A stretch of DNA of 64,000 nucleotides from Corynebacterium auriscanis (GTDB lineage Bacteria; Actinomycetota; Actinomycetes; Mycobacteriales; Mycobacteriaceae), in the NCBI RefSeq assembly GCF_030408435.1, contig NZ_CP047046.1, forward strand, positions 62,001 through 126,000. The letters are read 5' to 3'. Shown one piece after another: positions 1 through 9,190 of the stretch (within the stretch, counting starts at the first letter, position 1; every line of letters begins with the position of its first letter). A model generated the notes under the pieces. The model saw nothing but the letters and a program-made list of their open reading frames with translations, searched no databases and had not been told where the DNA came from. Both the position numbers and the translations under genes were made by a program.

Positions 1-6
1 GGTGGC

Positions 7-909
7 ATGACTGATAAAGATGCGACCGATAAAAGGATGGCCGGTAGTGATGTGCCCGGCAGCGGGGCGGCTGGTACCCGGGTGATTGACGGCGGGGCGG
101 CCGAACGTGCGCATGGGCAGCCAGCGGTCACACGTGCGGGGCAACTCAGCGCCGAGGGAATCACCGTTGGATATGGTGGGCCCGCAATTCTGCAGGATGT
201 CAGCCTGACCATTCCCGCGGGGAAAATCACGGCGCTGATCGGTCCGAATGGATGTGGCAAGTCCACTTTGCTGCGCGCCTTGGGTCGGCAACAACCGCTG
301 TCCGCGGGGACGGTGCGGTTGGATGGGGATCCCATTCGCGACCTGTCTGCACGCCAGTTTGCGCGCCGCGTTGCCTTTTTGCCACAGCAACCTGTGACGC
401 CCGAAGGGGTGACCGTACGCGAGGTCGTAGCGTATGGTCGCTATCCATATACGGGGGCATTCGCATCGCTGAGCGCTAAGGATCGTGAGGCCATTGAGCT
501 GGCGGCCGACAAGGCTGGTGTGGATGAGCTGCTGGATTCGCCCGCCACGGAGTTATCCGGTGGCCAGCGCCAACGGGTGTGGGTGGCCATGACCGTGGCG
601 CAGCAGACACCGATCTTGTTACTGGATGAACCCACGACGTACCTGGATCCGGCGCATCAGATTTCCATTTTGGATTTGGTGCGGGATCTCAATGCCGCGG
701 GCCGTACCGTGGTGATGGTGGTGCATGATATGACGCACGCCGCACGCTTTGCCGATCACATCGTGGCGATGCGTGACGGTCAGGTGGTTGCCGCGGGGGA
801 TACCGAAGAGGTGATGTCCGCCGAATTAGTTCAGGCGGTTTTCGGGATTGGGTGCTTGACTGTGAAGGATCCGGAAACCGGCCGCGAATTGCCGGTGCCG
901 TATCGGTGA
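7..909 (+). CDS. Iron-siderophore type ABC transporter ATP-binding protein
   Basis: A 300-aa cytoplasmic ATPase of the FecE/FepC class that would power uptake of an iron-siderophore complex. Walker A (GPNGCGKST) is at residues 79-87, the Q-loop near 127, the signature LSGGQ at 183-187 and Walker B (ILLLDEPT) at 203-210; an H-loop His follows in VVHDMTHAARF. The first 48 residues are a Gly/Ala-rich extension not needed for the fold. The ATG at 7 has GGTGGC just before it, and permease genes probably lie upstream of the window. A siderophore-binding lipoprotein lies 2.6 kb downstream on the other strand and may be its partner. The class is clear; the substrate is inferred. Confidence 0.93.
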   Translation: MTDKDATDKRMAGSDVPGSGAAGTRVIDGGAAERAHGQPAVTRAGQLSAEGITVGYGGPAILQDVSLTIPAGKITALIGPNGCGKSTLLRALGRQQPLSAGTVRLDGDPIRDLSARQFARRVAFLPQQPVTPEGVTVREVVAYGRYPYTGAFASLSAKDREAIELAADKAGVDELLDSPATELSGGQRQRVWVAMTVAQQTPILLLDEPTTYLDPAHQISILDLVRDLNAAGRTVVMVVHDMTHAARFADHIVAMRDGQVVAAGDTEEVMSAELVQAVFGIGCLTVKDPETGRELPVPYR

Positions 910-1251
910 GAATAGAGCGCGGCCTCGCGGCGCCCGCAGGGTTCGTTGGCATACGTGGTGAGTTGTGATTGGGGTGCAAGGGCAGTAGCTGCCCTTGGGG
1001 CAAGAACTCGGACAGGTGGTGCCCCGTCACCGATGTTGTTGGTTGACTTTCTTGCTATCGGGCCAGTGTTTGCTAGCCGGATGGTGTTTTTCGTGGGGGG
1101 TTTGAGCAAGGAAGCTGCTAAACTGCACATATGCTAACCCCTTAGGTAAAGGAAACTATCGCATTCTCTACACTTGTGAAGTGTTTGGTGGCAAAATGAA
1201 GGCCGGACAATTCAGTTAATCTCCACTAATTGAACGGAGTGAGTGACAACC
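910..1251. other. Intergenic stretch without a recognised gene
   Basis: About 340 bases between the ABC ATPase and the CoA-transferase operon. Short open frames here have no recognisable domain. It must hold the promoter of the operon, but I could not pick a convincing -35/-10 pair. Confidence 0.5.
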
Positions 1252-1947
1252 ATGAGCGTGGAATGCACCACGAGCGCCCGCGAACTAGTTGCGGGCATCG
1301 TCGAAGATGGAATGACAATTGCCGTGGGTGGATTTGGACTATGCGGAGTGCCCTACGACCTCATTGAGGGCGTGCGGGATTCAGGCGCCAAGAACCTCAC
1401 GATTGTGAGTAACAACATGGGGGTCGATGGCCAAGGCCTCGGCATCCTATTGGAAAACAAGCAGGTCAGTAAGGCTGTTTCCTCCTACGTAGGAGAAAAC
1501 AAACTATTCGCGGAACTTTACCTGGCTGGCGAGCTAGAGGTGGAATTCAACCCACAGGGAACTCTCGCCGAGCGCCTGCGCGCAGGCGGTGCCGGCATTC
1601 CTGCGTTCTACACCGCCACCGGAGTGGGCACCATGATCGCGGAAGGTAAGCCCGAAGCTGAATTCGACGGCAAGCGCTACATTCAAGAACGCGGAATAGT
1701 TGCGGACCTCGCGCTTGTGCACGCGCACACCGGCGATATCGACGGCAACTTGGTCTACCGTTTGACCGCACAAAACTTCAACCCGCTGTGCGCTGCCAGC
1801 GGAAAGGTCACCATTGCTCAGGTCGAGCACCTCGTGGGCCGCGGCGAGATCGCGCCCGACCGTGTTCAAACCCCCGGAGTGTACGTCGATCACATTATCC
1901 AGGCCCAACAGCGCGAAAAGCCGATTGAAAAGAGGACCACGCGGTAG
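1252..1947 (+). CDS. scoA: 3-oxoacid CoA-transferase subunit A
   Basis: Alpha subunit of a family I CoA-transferase (SCOT, AtoD or PcaI type), which moves CoA between succinyl-CoA and a 3-oxoacid in ketone-body or aromatic degradation. Near the N-terminus the sequence has the family signature GGFGLCGVP. I chose the ATG at 1252 (231 aa) because GGAG lies about 12 bases upstream; a GTG at 1243 is in frame but sits almost on that Shine-Dalgarno. The B subunit starts 67 bases later, so the two form an operon and a heterodimeric enzyme. The family is certain. The acid substrate (acetoacetate or 3-oxoadipate) cannot be read from the sequence. Confidence 0.92.
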   Translation: MSVECTTSARELVAGIVEDGMTIAVGGFGLCGVPYDLIEGVRDSGAKNLTIVSNNMGVDGQGLGILLENKQVSKAVSSYVGENKLFAELYLAGELEVEFNPQGTLAERLRAGGAGIPAFYTATGVGTMIAEGKPEAEFDGKRYIQERGIVADLALVHAHTGDIDGNLVYRLTAQNFNPLCAASGKVTIAQVEHLVGRGEIAPDRVQTPGVYVDHIIQAQQREKPIEKRTTR

Positions 1948-2014
1948 GGGACCAGCGGGGCGTCGGAAATAAAAAGGGTACGTACAGCAAAGCGCATAGA
2001 AAGCGAGTAGAACA

Positions 2015-2653
2015 ATGGCCTGGACCAGAGACGAAATGGCTGCGATGGCGGCGCAAGAACTCAATGACGGCGATTACGTGAACCTGGGTATCGGGATCCC
2101 CACGTTGGTCGCCAATCACCTGCCGGATGGCGTGCGGGTGATTCTGCAAAGCGAAAACGGGATCCTCGGGATGGGGCCGTACCCAACGGAAGAGGAGGTG
2201 GATGCGGACCTCATCAACGCTGGCAAGCAGACTGTAACCCTGCTGCCTGGCGCCGCCACGTTCGATTCCGCCACGAGCTTTGGCATGATCCGAGGTGGAC
2301 ACGTGAAAATGGCAGTGCTAGGTGCAATGCAGGTGAGCGAACGCGGTGACCTCGCCAACTGGATGATCCCCGGCAAGATGATTAAGGGCATGGGCGGTGC
2401 GATGGACCTGGTCTCCGGCACTCCGCGCGTGGTGGTGCTGACGGATCACGTTGCTAAAGATGGCTCCGCCAAGCTCAAGCGCGAATGCGACTTGCCACTG
2501 ACCGGTGTACAGGTGGTCAAGCGGATCATCACTGACCTGGCCAGCTTCGATGTGGCCGAGGATCACTTGGTGCTGCGGCAGCTCGCGCCGGGAGTGACGG
2601 TGGAGGAGGTCGAGGAAAAGACCGAGGCCACGTTCGTAGTGGACCTGGTGTAG
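2015..2653 (+). CDS. scoB: 3-oxoacid CoA-transferase subunit B
   Basis: Beta subunit (212 aa) of the same CoA-transferase. It carries the second family signature, [11 protein letters not shown], around residues 46-56; its Glu is the residue that forms the covalent glutamyl-CoA intermediate in this family. GIGIPT near residue 29 is also typical. It starts with ATG in AGAACAATGGCC after a short spacer from subunit A and ends 18 bases before a convergent gene. Length and motifs match intact family members. With subunit A it should form the active enzyme in the cytoplasm. Confidence 0.93.
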   Translation: MAWTRDEMAAMAAQELNDGDYVNLGIGIPTLVANHLPDGVRVILQSENGILGMGPYPTEEEVDADLINAGKQTVTLLPGAATFDSATSFGMIRGGHVKMAVLGAMQVSERGDLANWMIPGKMIKGMGGAMDLVSGTPRVVVLTDHVAKDGSAKLKRECDLPLTGVQVVKRIITDLASFDVAEDHLVLRQLAPGVTVEEVEEKTEATFVVDLV

Positions 2654-2670
2654 CGCAGCCCCGTTGAACC

Positions 2671-3471
2671 CTATTGCTCTAGGTACTTCTCCGGAATGTC
2701 CAACGCGCGCAGGTCGTCGATGGATTTCGTGGATTTGTCCAGCGCGGCCTTCACCACGTGGCGCATCTGCGCTTCGGGGTCGGGAATACGGCGCTGCTCG
2801 CTCATCAACACGGTGAGAATCTCCGGCTGATCCTTGAAGCAGTGCCACACCACGGCGTTGGCCAGCGATTCCAACACCAAACCACGGGGCTGGAGTGCCT
2901 GCTCGGGGCGTTCCGCGCGCTTGCCACCGCCGCGTGGGCGCACGTGCAGATCCTGCTGGCCGATGCCAACAACGGCGCCGTCTTTGTTCTTAACGATCGA
3001 GGTATATGGAACATTGCAGTAGCCATCCTTATCGATGGTCTGCTTGATCCACGCCACCATCTCGTCCGGTACCTCCACCTCGAGGTACGCGCCGTCGCGG
3101 CCCGGCTGCAGGTACTGGAAGGTGCCGGTTCGTGTCCAGGCTTCATAACCGACGCCCATGCGGCGCGCCACCAGCGTGCCGAATAGCACATCGGTCATGG
3201 AATACAACGTGCCACCGAAAGCGGCACCGTGCATGTTCTGGTTCCAAAACCGCAGGTTTAGTTGAATGCGGCCGTAGGACCAATCCTTGGAAACGTGCGT
3301 GAGTTTAATGCCAGAAAACAGCAATGGCGGCCAAGCACTCATCCATTTGCGCAGGCTATCCGGGGAGCTCATCGTGCGCGCGATGAGCTTGGGGAAGGTC
3401 TTTTTCTGCAGCTTCTGAATAGAGCGGAAAGGGCCGGGGACTGTGGAGCGAGGCTGTTGTGAATTCATCAT
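2671..3471 (-). CDS. DUF4442 / hotdog-fold thioesterase-like protein
   Basis: A 266-aa cytoplasmic protein resembling the DUF4442 family, a hotdog-fold group related to acyl-CoA thioesterases. The central block (residues about 75-160) holds the characteristic NQNMHGAAFGGTLYSMTD stretch, equivalent to the N-H-x-G segment of hotdog thioesterases, followed by WTRTGTF. The N-terminus is basic and lacks a signal peptide. The start is ATG at 3471, with a second ATG one codon later. It converges on the CoA-transferase operon. A function on acyl-CoA is inferred from fold class only; no substrate can be given. Confidence 0.75.
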   Translation of the reverse strand: MMNSQQPRSTVPGPFRSIQKLQKKTFPKLIARTMSSPDSLRKWMSAWPPLLFSGIKLTHVSKDWSYGRIQLNLRFWNQNMHGAAFGGTLYSMTDVLFGTLVARRMGVGYEAWTRTGTFQYLQPGRDGAYLEVEVPDEMVAWIKQTIDKDGYCNVPYTSIVKNKDGAVVGIGQQDLHVRPRGGGKRAERPEQALQPRGLVLESLANAVVWHCFKDQPEILTVLMSEQRRIPDPEAQMRHVVKAALDKSTKSIDDLRALDIPEKYLEQ

Positions 3472-3528
3472 TAACTGAATCTACTCCATACCGGCAGCGC
3501 TAGCGACGGAAACCGCCCCGCTGGTCAC

Positions 3529-4641
3529 TTAAGCCGGTGGCGCCAATTCGGGCAGGGGAATCTCGTTTTCATTGAGCGCCTTGAACACTGGGTCGAACTG
3601 CTTGAGGGCCCAGCGCACCGAGAGGGCCGTGGCCATCGAGGTGGCGTTGTTCTCGGCTTCGGTGACCTGCACCGCGCGTCCTTCTTTGACGACCGGCAAC
3701 GTCTTCCACCCTGGGGCTTTGTTGATGTCCCCATCGATGGTCCACATCAGGGTGAGGTCGGAATCCAGCAGATCCACGCGCTCTGGGGAAATGCTCACAC
3801 GGTTTTCTTTCTTCGCGAACTCCCGTAGCTTGGGGTTCACTTCGAATCCCAAGCGGGTGAACATGTCGTTGGAAGGATCGCCGGGATTGGCCACAGCGGA
3901 ATACTGGCCACCGAAGAACATGCCCCACGTGAAGGTTTTTCCCTTGAGATTCGGGTACTTCTTCGCAGTTTCGGCAACCTCGTTGTTCACATCCTCCACC
4001 AGTGTGTTGGCTTCGTCTTCCTTACCGGCAATTTGCCCGGCGATCTTGGTCAGCTGGCGCCAATCATCCACTCCGGTTTCCTTGCCCAGAACCGGCACCG
4101 TGGGGGCAATGTCACTGAGCTTCTTGTAATACGCCTCGTCCGGCACCCAGCCAGCGAGGATTACATCGGGCTTGAGCTCCGCGATCTTTTCCGGCGTGAT
4201 CTCCTGCAGATCGAAGTTGTAGGTAATGGATTGGTTCGCCGCGTTGTCCTGTGCCCATGGAATCTGCTGCTTCGTGTTCGCCGTAGCGGAAACCACTTGG
4301 GCCTCCACCGGTACGTTCAGCGCATTGAATGCATCGGTCCACCCCTGCGCCATCGTCACAATGCGCTTGGGGTTCTTCGGCACCTCGGTCGTGCCCATGG
4401 AGTGCTTGACGGTGATTTTTCCCGACGCCGAACCATCCTGTCCTGCGCTTTCCCCGCCGGTTGTGCTATTACCTCCACCGTTGTCGGAGCAGGCCACGGC
4501 ACCCATGCTCAACGCGACGGCGGATGCAGCGGCCACCACGCCCCGCCGCCATGCCCGGGTACGGAACGAGCCGGCTGTCTGGGGAACGCGTTGCGGGGCA
4601 GCGTGTGGCGTCGAGTTGAAAAAGGCAAGGTAATTTCGCAA
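3529..4641 (-). CDS. Iron-siderophore ABC transporter substrate-binding lipoprotein
   Basis: Periplasmic-binding-protein-like lipoprotein of the FecB/FepB class that captures a ferric siderophore outside the membrane. A twin-arginine stretch (WRRG) and a hydrophobic run lead to a lipobox ending AVAC, followed by a Ser/Gly-rich linker. The mature part has the family's KRIVTMAQGWTDAFNAL and AELKPDVILAGW motifs. No ATG fits upstream of the signal peptide. I prefer the TTG at 4641 (370 aa) because GAAAGG lies about 9 bases upstream; a TTG at 4665 is also possible. TTAGTCTAGCC at about 4705 loosely resembles half of a DtxR iron box, which would suit iron control, but the match is weak. Confidence 0.88.
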   Translation of the reverse strand: MRNYLAFFNSTPHAAPQRVPQTAGSFRTRAWRRGVVAAASAVALSMGAVACSDNGGGNSTTGGESAGQDGSASGKITVKHSMGTTEVPKNPKRIVTMAQGWTDAFNALNVPVEAQVVSATANTKQQIPWAQDNAANQSITYNFDLQEITPEKIAELKPDVILAGWVPDEAYYKKLSDIAPTVPVLGKETGVDDWRQLTKIAGQIAGKEDEANTLVEDVNNEVAETAKKYPNLKGKTFTWGMFFGGQYSAVANPGDPSNDMFTRLGFEVNPKLREFAKKENRVSISPERVDLLDSDLTLMWTIDGDINKAPGWKTLPVVKEGRAVQVTEAENNATSMATALSVRWALKQFDPVFKALNENEIPLPELAPPA

Positions 4642-4760
4642 GACAGTGGGCCTTTCGGGTTCCAAGCCCGCCTGGGAAAAGACGGTGCGGAAGAAATGTC
4701 CGTATTAGTCTAGCCGGTGCCAGGACTGCGGCACGGGGAATTCCCAGTACAGTATTCGGC

Positions 4761-6119
4761 ATGTCCACAACCGATAAGGCGAAAACCGAACGCCCCATTG
4801 ACGACGGAGCTGAAGGGCTCTCCGGCAACGGGATCCGCAACGGCGCGGGCAGCGCGATACCTCAGCAGCCAGGTGTGACAATGACGGGCAGCCCGCTGGC
4901 GCTGCTCAACCGCTGTGGGCCATTACTGGTGCTCATCGGCGCGGCACTGATTGGCATGAACGCATGGTTCTACTGGCACTTCTCGTGGAATCACGGCTTG
5001 ATGGATGCCGGAGTTTTCCGCGATGCCGGTTTCGCGATCACCCATGGCTACCCGCTGTATTCGGACGAGTTCCCCACGCGTAGCGGCTTCCGCTTCCTCT
5101 ACCCCCCGTTTGCAGCCGTATTGTTTGCACCGTTGATGCTGGTCAACGAATGGTTCCAAGATATGGCCTGGACGATCGGCACAATCACTGCGGTGTTCGC
5201 GACCGTGGGAATGTGCGCCCACCGGCTGGGGTTGCGCCCGTGGTGGATGTGGGCCGTGGCGTGCGCGGGGTTCAGCGTGATTCTGGAGCCCCTGCGTTCG
5301 CACTTGGATTATGGGCAGATCAATATCTTCCTGGTCGCTCTCGTCGTGGCCGACGTGTTGGGGTACATTCCGCGCCGGTTCCGCGGCGTGGGTGTGGGTA
5401 TTGCAGCGGGTATCAAGATCACACCGGCGGGTTTTGGGCTGTTGTTCTTGGTGCGCAAGGATTGGGCTAGCGTGGCCCGGTCGATTGGCACGTTTGGGGC
5501 CACGGTGTTGATCGGGTTCCTCGTCCGTGGCGGTGATGCGCTGTATTTCTGGACGGAGGAGTTCTTCGGCTCGGATCGTGCGGGCGCGCCGGGTTACCCC
5601 CGCAATCAGGCGCTGACTGGTTTGTTGACTCGCGCCGGCATGGATCCCGATATGGCCGCGAAGGTGATGCTGCCTGGTTTCTTGATCATCGCGGTGCTGT
5701 GCCTGTGGGGTGCCAACCGCTATGAGAAAGCGGGGTATACCGTGGCAGCTTACCTGCTGATCACGCTGGGCATTTGCCTAGCTAATCCGGTAGCGGTTAC
5801 ACATCACTGGTCGGGCATTGTGGTGGCGTGGGTGCTGGTGATGGCGCCGGTGCGCCGTTGGCTGGTGCTGCCGTTGTTGTTCATGCTGTTTGCCTTTTAC
5901 TTCCGGTGGTACAAAATCTATCCCCAGGTCGAGACCTTTACCTTTAATTTGCGCACGTGGTTGGAGGGCAATCTAGAGGGCATCAGTGGTGTGATCATGT
6001 TTATCTGCCTTCTGGTGGTGGCTGCGCGGGTGAAGGCGCGGGAGGCTGCCCACGAATCCGCAACTCGCGGTGTAGTTACGGCGGGGACTGTGCCGTCCCG
6101 TGGTGCGCCCATGGGTTAG
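4761..6119 (+). CDS. GT87-type polyprenyl-phosphate mannosyltransferase (alpha-1,2)
   Basis: A 452-aa integral membrane glycosyltransferase of the GT-C class (DUF2029/GT87), which in corynebacteria adds alpha-1,2-mannose to lipoglycans using polyprenyl-phospho-mannose on the outer membrane face. About nine to ten hydrophobic segments begin at residue 49. Family motifs are DAGVFRDAG (the acidic catalytic loop), LYPPFAAV, DYGQINIFLVALVVAD and GIKITPAGF. The N-terminal 45 residues are hydrophilic. It starts at an ATG, with the divergent siderophore-binding gene 119 bases away. The acceptor (LM/LAM or similar) is inferred from the family. Confidence 0.88.
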   Translation: MSTTDKAKTERPIDDGAEGLSGNGIRNGAGSAIPQQPGVTMTGSPLALLNRCGPLLVLIGAALIGMNAWFYWHFSWNHGLMDAGVFRDAGFAITHGYPLYSDEFPTRSGFRFLYPPFAAVLFAPLMLVNEWFQDMAWTIGTITAVFATVGMCAHRLGLRPWWMWAVACAGFSVILEPLRSHLDYGQINIFLVALVVADVLGYIPRRFRGVGVGIAAGIKITPAGFGLLFLVRKDWASVARSIGTFGATVLIGFLVRGGDALYFWTEEFFGSDRAGAPGYPRNQALTGLLTRAGMDPDMAAKVMLPGFLIIAVLCLWGANRYEKAGYTVAAYLLITLGICLANPVAVTHHWSGIVVAWVLVMAPVRRWLVLPLLFMLFAFYFRWYKIYPQVETFTFNLRTWLEGNLEGISGVIMFICLLVVAARVKAREAAHESATRGVVTAGTVPSRGAPMG

Positions 6120-6175
6120 TCTGCGCGTTCGATTCCTTTTTCGGGATTGTCGCTGCCCCGGGCTACATTGAGCCC

Positions 6176-7081
6176 ATGCGTACTTCGTCTTCGTCTTCCC
6201 CTGTCCGCCGTCCGCGCTCTGGTCTGGTCGCTGCTGTCGCTGCCGTGGTTATCGCCGGTGCTTCCTTGGCGGGGTGCGCGGTCGATTTTGGCGGGATAGC
6301 TGGTGGCGGGGCTGCCACTTCTGCTTCTTCTATGTCGACGCCCCCCGCTGCCCCTTCTCCCGATTCTCCCCAGGGGGCCGATTCCAGCGGTGGTGGGGAT
6401 GCGGACGGCGGGCGCGAAGACGGCGGGGAGCGTCAAGGAAGCTCGTTCCCAGCACCGCGCCCGGGTGCTGGTGAAGGTGGGGGAGGGGAGAGGCGGGGTG
6501 GCGTCGACCACAAAACCGGCGATGCCGCAGAAGCGGTGCGCCTGCGTGGGTTGCTGGCGACTCTAGAGGTCAAGGGGCGAGCGCCGAAGAATAATTATCG
6601 GCGGGCGGAGTTCGGCCAGCGGTGGAAGGACGTGGACCGGAACGGTTGTGATCAGCGCAATGATGTCTTGACGCGGGACTTGCAGCAGGTGGAGGCGCCG
6701 AAGGGGTGTAAGGTACTGCGCGGGGTGCTCAATGATCCGTACACCGGCCGGGTGATTGAGTTTCAGCGTGGGCAAAGCACTAGTAGTGCGGTGCAGATTG
6801 ATCATGTGGTGGCGCTGGCGGATGCGTGGCAGAAGGGGGCACAGCAGTGGACGGCGGAGCAGCGGGAGGTGTTCGGGAATGATCCGCAGAACCTGTTGGC
6901 GGTGGATGGGCCGGCCAATATGCAAAAGGGCGCAGGTGATGCAGCGACGTGGTTGCCGAAGAATAAGGCGTTCCGGTGCCGGTATGTTTCCATTCAGATT
7001 GAGGTGAAGGCGAAGTACAGGTTGTGGGTGACTCCGGCGGAGCGGGATGCGATGGATCGGGAGTTGGGGCGGTGTGGGTGA
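6176..7081 (+). CDS. Exported HNH endonuclease family lipoprotein (DUF1524)
   Basis: A 301-aa secreted nuclease-like protein. A signal peptide ends in a lipobox (SLAGC), then comes a low-complexity Ser/Pro/Gly-rich linker to about residue 115. The C-terminal half is DUF1524/HNH: IDHVVALADAW supplies the catalytic His, followed by the family's NDPQNLLAVDGPANMQKG and a late CRYVSIQ segment. The frame is open upstream, but the ATG at 6176 directly precedes the signal peptide, so I take that start. Related actinobacterial proteins are believed to be extracellular DNases. Nuclease activity here is inferred from motifs. Confidence 0.85.
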   Translation: MRTSSSSSPVRRPRSGLVAAVAAVVIAGASLAGCAVDFGGIAGGGAATSASSMSTPPAAPSPDSPQGADSSGGGDADGGREDGGERQGSSFPAPRPGAGEGGGGERRGGVDHKTGDAAEAVRLRGLLATLEVKGRAPKNNYRRAEFGQRWKDVDRNGCDQRNDVLTRDLQQVEAPKGCKVLRGVLNDPYTGRVIEFQRGQSTSSAVQIDHVVALADAWQKGAQQWTAEQREVFGNDPQNLLAVDGPANMQKGAGDAATWLPKNKAFRCRYVSIQIEVKAKYRLWVTPAERDAMDRELGRCG

Positions 7082-7265
7082 GGATTTTCCTTGCCTGCTT
7101 AGGGTCACTGGGTGCCTATTGATTCGGAAGGTGGAACCGCGGGAGTGAGAGTGCGGGTCCACCCTGGAGATTTGTGATTTTCTATCGGGTATATGGGCCA
7201 CCTCGTAGATATCCGCGGTCCGTTGCAGAAATCGTGCGCCTGTGCGCCATGAGCCCGTCGAGAGG

Positions 7266-8706
7266 GTGTCAGATGGTTTGTGTGGGGGGTTCCACCACAT
7301 AGTCTGAAGGATGAACCATTATGACAACTATGTCTCCGAAGAAACATCAGAACGCTGATCAGGTTAAGGCTGTTTCCAACAGGATCATGGCGAGCCCGGA
7401 ATTATCGAAACTGATAGGTGAGCTAGCCCAGGCTGCCGATGGCGACATCAACGCGCTTGTCCGCGGGGTGCTGCAGTCATCGATCAACAGCGGCCTGGCC
7501 GCTGAAATGGAGGCGCACCTGGGTTATGAATCCGGTGACCGTACGGCAAAGGCCGCTGCGGGGCAGACAAACCATCGCAATGGTAGTTATTCAAAAACAG
7601 TCGATACGAACTACGGGCCGATCGAGATTGACATTCCCCGTGATCGTGATGGTTCGTTTATCCCGCGAATGGTTCCCAAAGGCGCCCGTCGGATTACAGA
7701 GCTGGATGACATGATCGTGTCCTTGTATGCCGGCGGCATGACGATTAGGGATATCCAGCACCATATTCACACCTCCTATGGGGTGGATATGTCCCATGAG
7801 ACGATCAGCAACGTCACCGATTCGGTGCTGGATGCCGTCATGCAGTGGCAGCACCGCAAGCTGGATGCGTTTTATCCCATCATGTTTTTGGATGCCATCC
7901 GCATCAACGTCCGCGACGGTGGCAGAGTCGTCAACAAAGCGGCCCACATTGCTGTAGGCATTGACCTCGACGGAATCAAACACATCCTCGGCATCTGGGT
8001 TGCCGCCAATGAGGGTGCATCGTTTTGGTCAGGGGTATGCGCAGAACTAGCCAACCGCGGAAGCGAAGACGTCTTCATCGTTGCCTGTGACGGACTTAAA
8101 GGTCTGCCGGAAGCCATTGAAGCAACCTGGCCGCATTCACTCGTGCAGACCTGTGTGGTGCATCTGATCCGTAACGCCAACAAATACGTCGCTTACGGTG
8201 ACCGCAAAGCCGTCTCCGCCGCGCTAAAAGAGGTCTACACGGCAGTCAATGAGACCGAAGCACGCAGCGCGCTTAACCGGTTTGCTGACAGTGAACTCGG
8301 TAAGAAATACCCACAATCTGTCTTGGTATGGGAACGCGCCTGGGAGAGGTTTGTACCGTTTCTGCAGTTCACCCCGCAGGTGCGGAAAATGGTCTACACG
8401 ACCAACGCGATCGAATCACTCAATAGTGAACTGCGTAAAGCCACCCGCAATCGCATCCAGTTCCCCAACGATATCGCTGCAGTAAAAGCACTGTGGTTGA
8501 CGATCTGCACGATCGAAGACAAGCGAGCACTCAAGCGTGCAAAGAAAGCGAAAGGGGCACCGAAACCAGATAAATCAGGACGCATAATCGAAGGGAGAAC
8601 AACCGTCGGCTGGATGGAAGCACTCAACCAAATGATCGTCGCCTACCCCGACCGATTCGCCCCATACATCTAGAAAACAAACCATCACACACAAAAAACT
8701 TGACAC
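7266..8706 (+). mobile_element. IS256-family insertion sequence, complete
   Basis: About 1.44 kb carrying one transposase gene between imperfect inverted ends. The left end reads TGTCAGATGGTTTGTGTG and the right end, on the reverse strand, TGTCAAGTTTTTTGTGTG. The 8 bases outside each end (TCGAGAGG and GCCCGCGG) do not match, so no target duplication remains. This suggests recombination after insertion. The right end abuts an Rhs core fragment and marks the left border of the rearranged Rhs array. Confidence 0.88.
7321..8673 (+). CDS. IS256-family transposase
   Basis: A 450-aa DDE-type 'mutator' transposase that moves its own IS. Recognisable family blocks are the N-terminal GVLQSSINSGLAAEMEAHLGYE, the first-Asp region PIMFLDAIRINVRDGG, the second-Asp block VFIVACDGLKGLPEAI, and VVHLIRNANKYV before VYTTNAIESLNSELRK, which holds the catalytic Glu. 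Length is about normal for IS256 transposases and the frame is intact. ATGs at 7321 and 7330 both fit; the second matches family N-termini better. The element is probably still active in principle. Confidence 0.95.
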   Translation: MTTMSPKKHQNADQVKAVSNRIMASPELSKLIGELAQAADGDINALVRGVLQSSINSGLAAEMEAHLGYESGDRTAKAAAGQTNHRNGSYSKTVDTNYGPIEIDIPRDRDGSFIPRMVPKGARRITELDDMIVSLYAGGMTIRDIQHHIHTSYGVDMSHETISNVTDSVLDAVMQWQHRKLDAFYPIMFLDAIRINVRDGGRVVNKAAHIAVGIDLDGIKHILGIWVAANEGASFWSGVCAELANRGSEDVFIVACDGLKGLPEAIEATWPHSLVQTCVVHLIRNANKYVAYGDRKAVSAALKEVYTAVNETEARSALNRFADSELGKKYPQSVLVWERAWERFVPFLQFTPQVRKMVYTTNAIESLNSELRKATRNRIQFPNDIAAVKALWLTICTIEDKRALKRAKKAKGAPKPDKSGRIIEGRTTVGWMEALNQMIVAYPDRFAPYI

Positions 8707-8762
8707 GCCCGCGGCGGTGGTGACCACGGTGGATACGGGGGATCCTGGGCGGGTGGGGTGTG
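8707..8762 (+). pseudogene. Rhs core fragment cut by the IS256 element
   Basis: A 56-bp piece encoding AAVVTTVDTGDPGRVGCG, nearly identical to the R6 core near 18,850-18,910. Its upstream side is lost at the IS256 right end and its downstream side joins a core fragment running the other way. It is a recombination scar with no function of its own. Confidence 0.8.
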
Positions 8763-9190
8763 GTCAACATACCCCTGCCCAGACGCCACCCGAGGCGCTA
8801 ACCCCAACGGGTCCTGGGCGTTATACGAACCCACAACCGGCTGGTAATACCGAAACCGGTTATACACCCACCCCGACTCCGCATCCTCATACTGACCGGC
8901 AAACAACAACGGACTCGACACCCCACCGCACCAGGTCCGCTTCCCATACAAACTCTGCGCCACCCGGCCTAGCCGAGGTAGTCACCCCACACCCATCACC
9001 AGCAGCAACAGTGTTCTGACCGATCACCTCACCAGTAACCGGATCAACCGACCACACCGAACCACAGCCCACAAGCTGCTGCGCGGTGGCATAGAAACTG
9101 ATGCATCAACGGCTTTTCACCCAACCGCTTACGCGCCGTCTGCACCATCCGACCAGCCGTCTTGGTCTGGAGTAACTCCACCTGATCTAG
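8763..9190 (-). pseudogene. Rhs tip R1: core remnant without toxin
   Basis: Reverse-strand Rhs core debris. Reading leftwards it holds AGRMVQTARKRLGEKPLMHQF, then GCGSVWSVDPVTGEVIGQ, then QSLYGKRTWCGGVSSPLLF through GQGYVDH. The pieces are in different frames and separated by internal deletions compared with R6. The toxin boundary motif is missing because the copy ends in YVDH at the inverted junction at 8762/8763. Its first part is read through from the upstream immunity gene as a chimera. Confidence 0.8.

Noticed and set aside
4703..4721. DtxR iron box upstream of the siderophore-binding gene
   Set aside because: Only the left half resembles TTAGGTTAGCC and the right half does not; mentioned in the gene entry but not annotated as a site.
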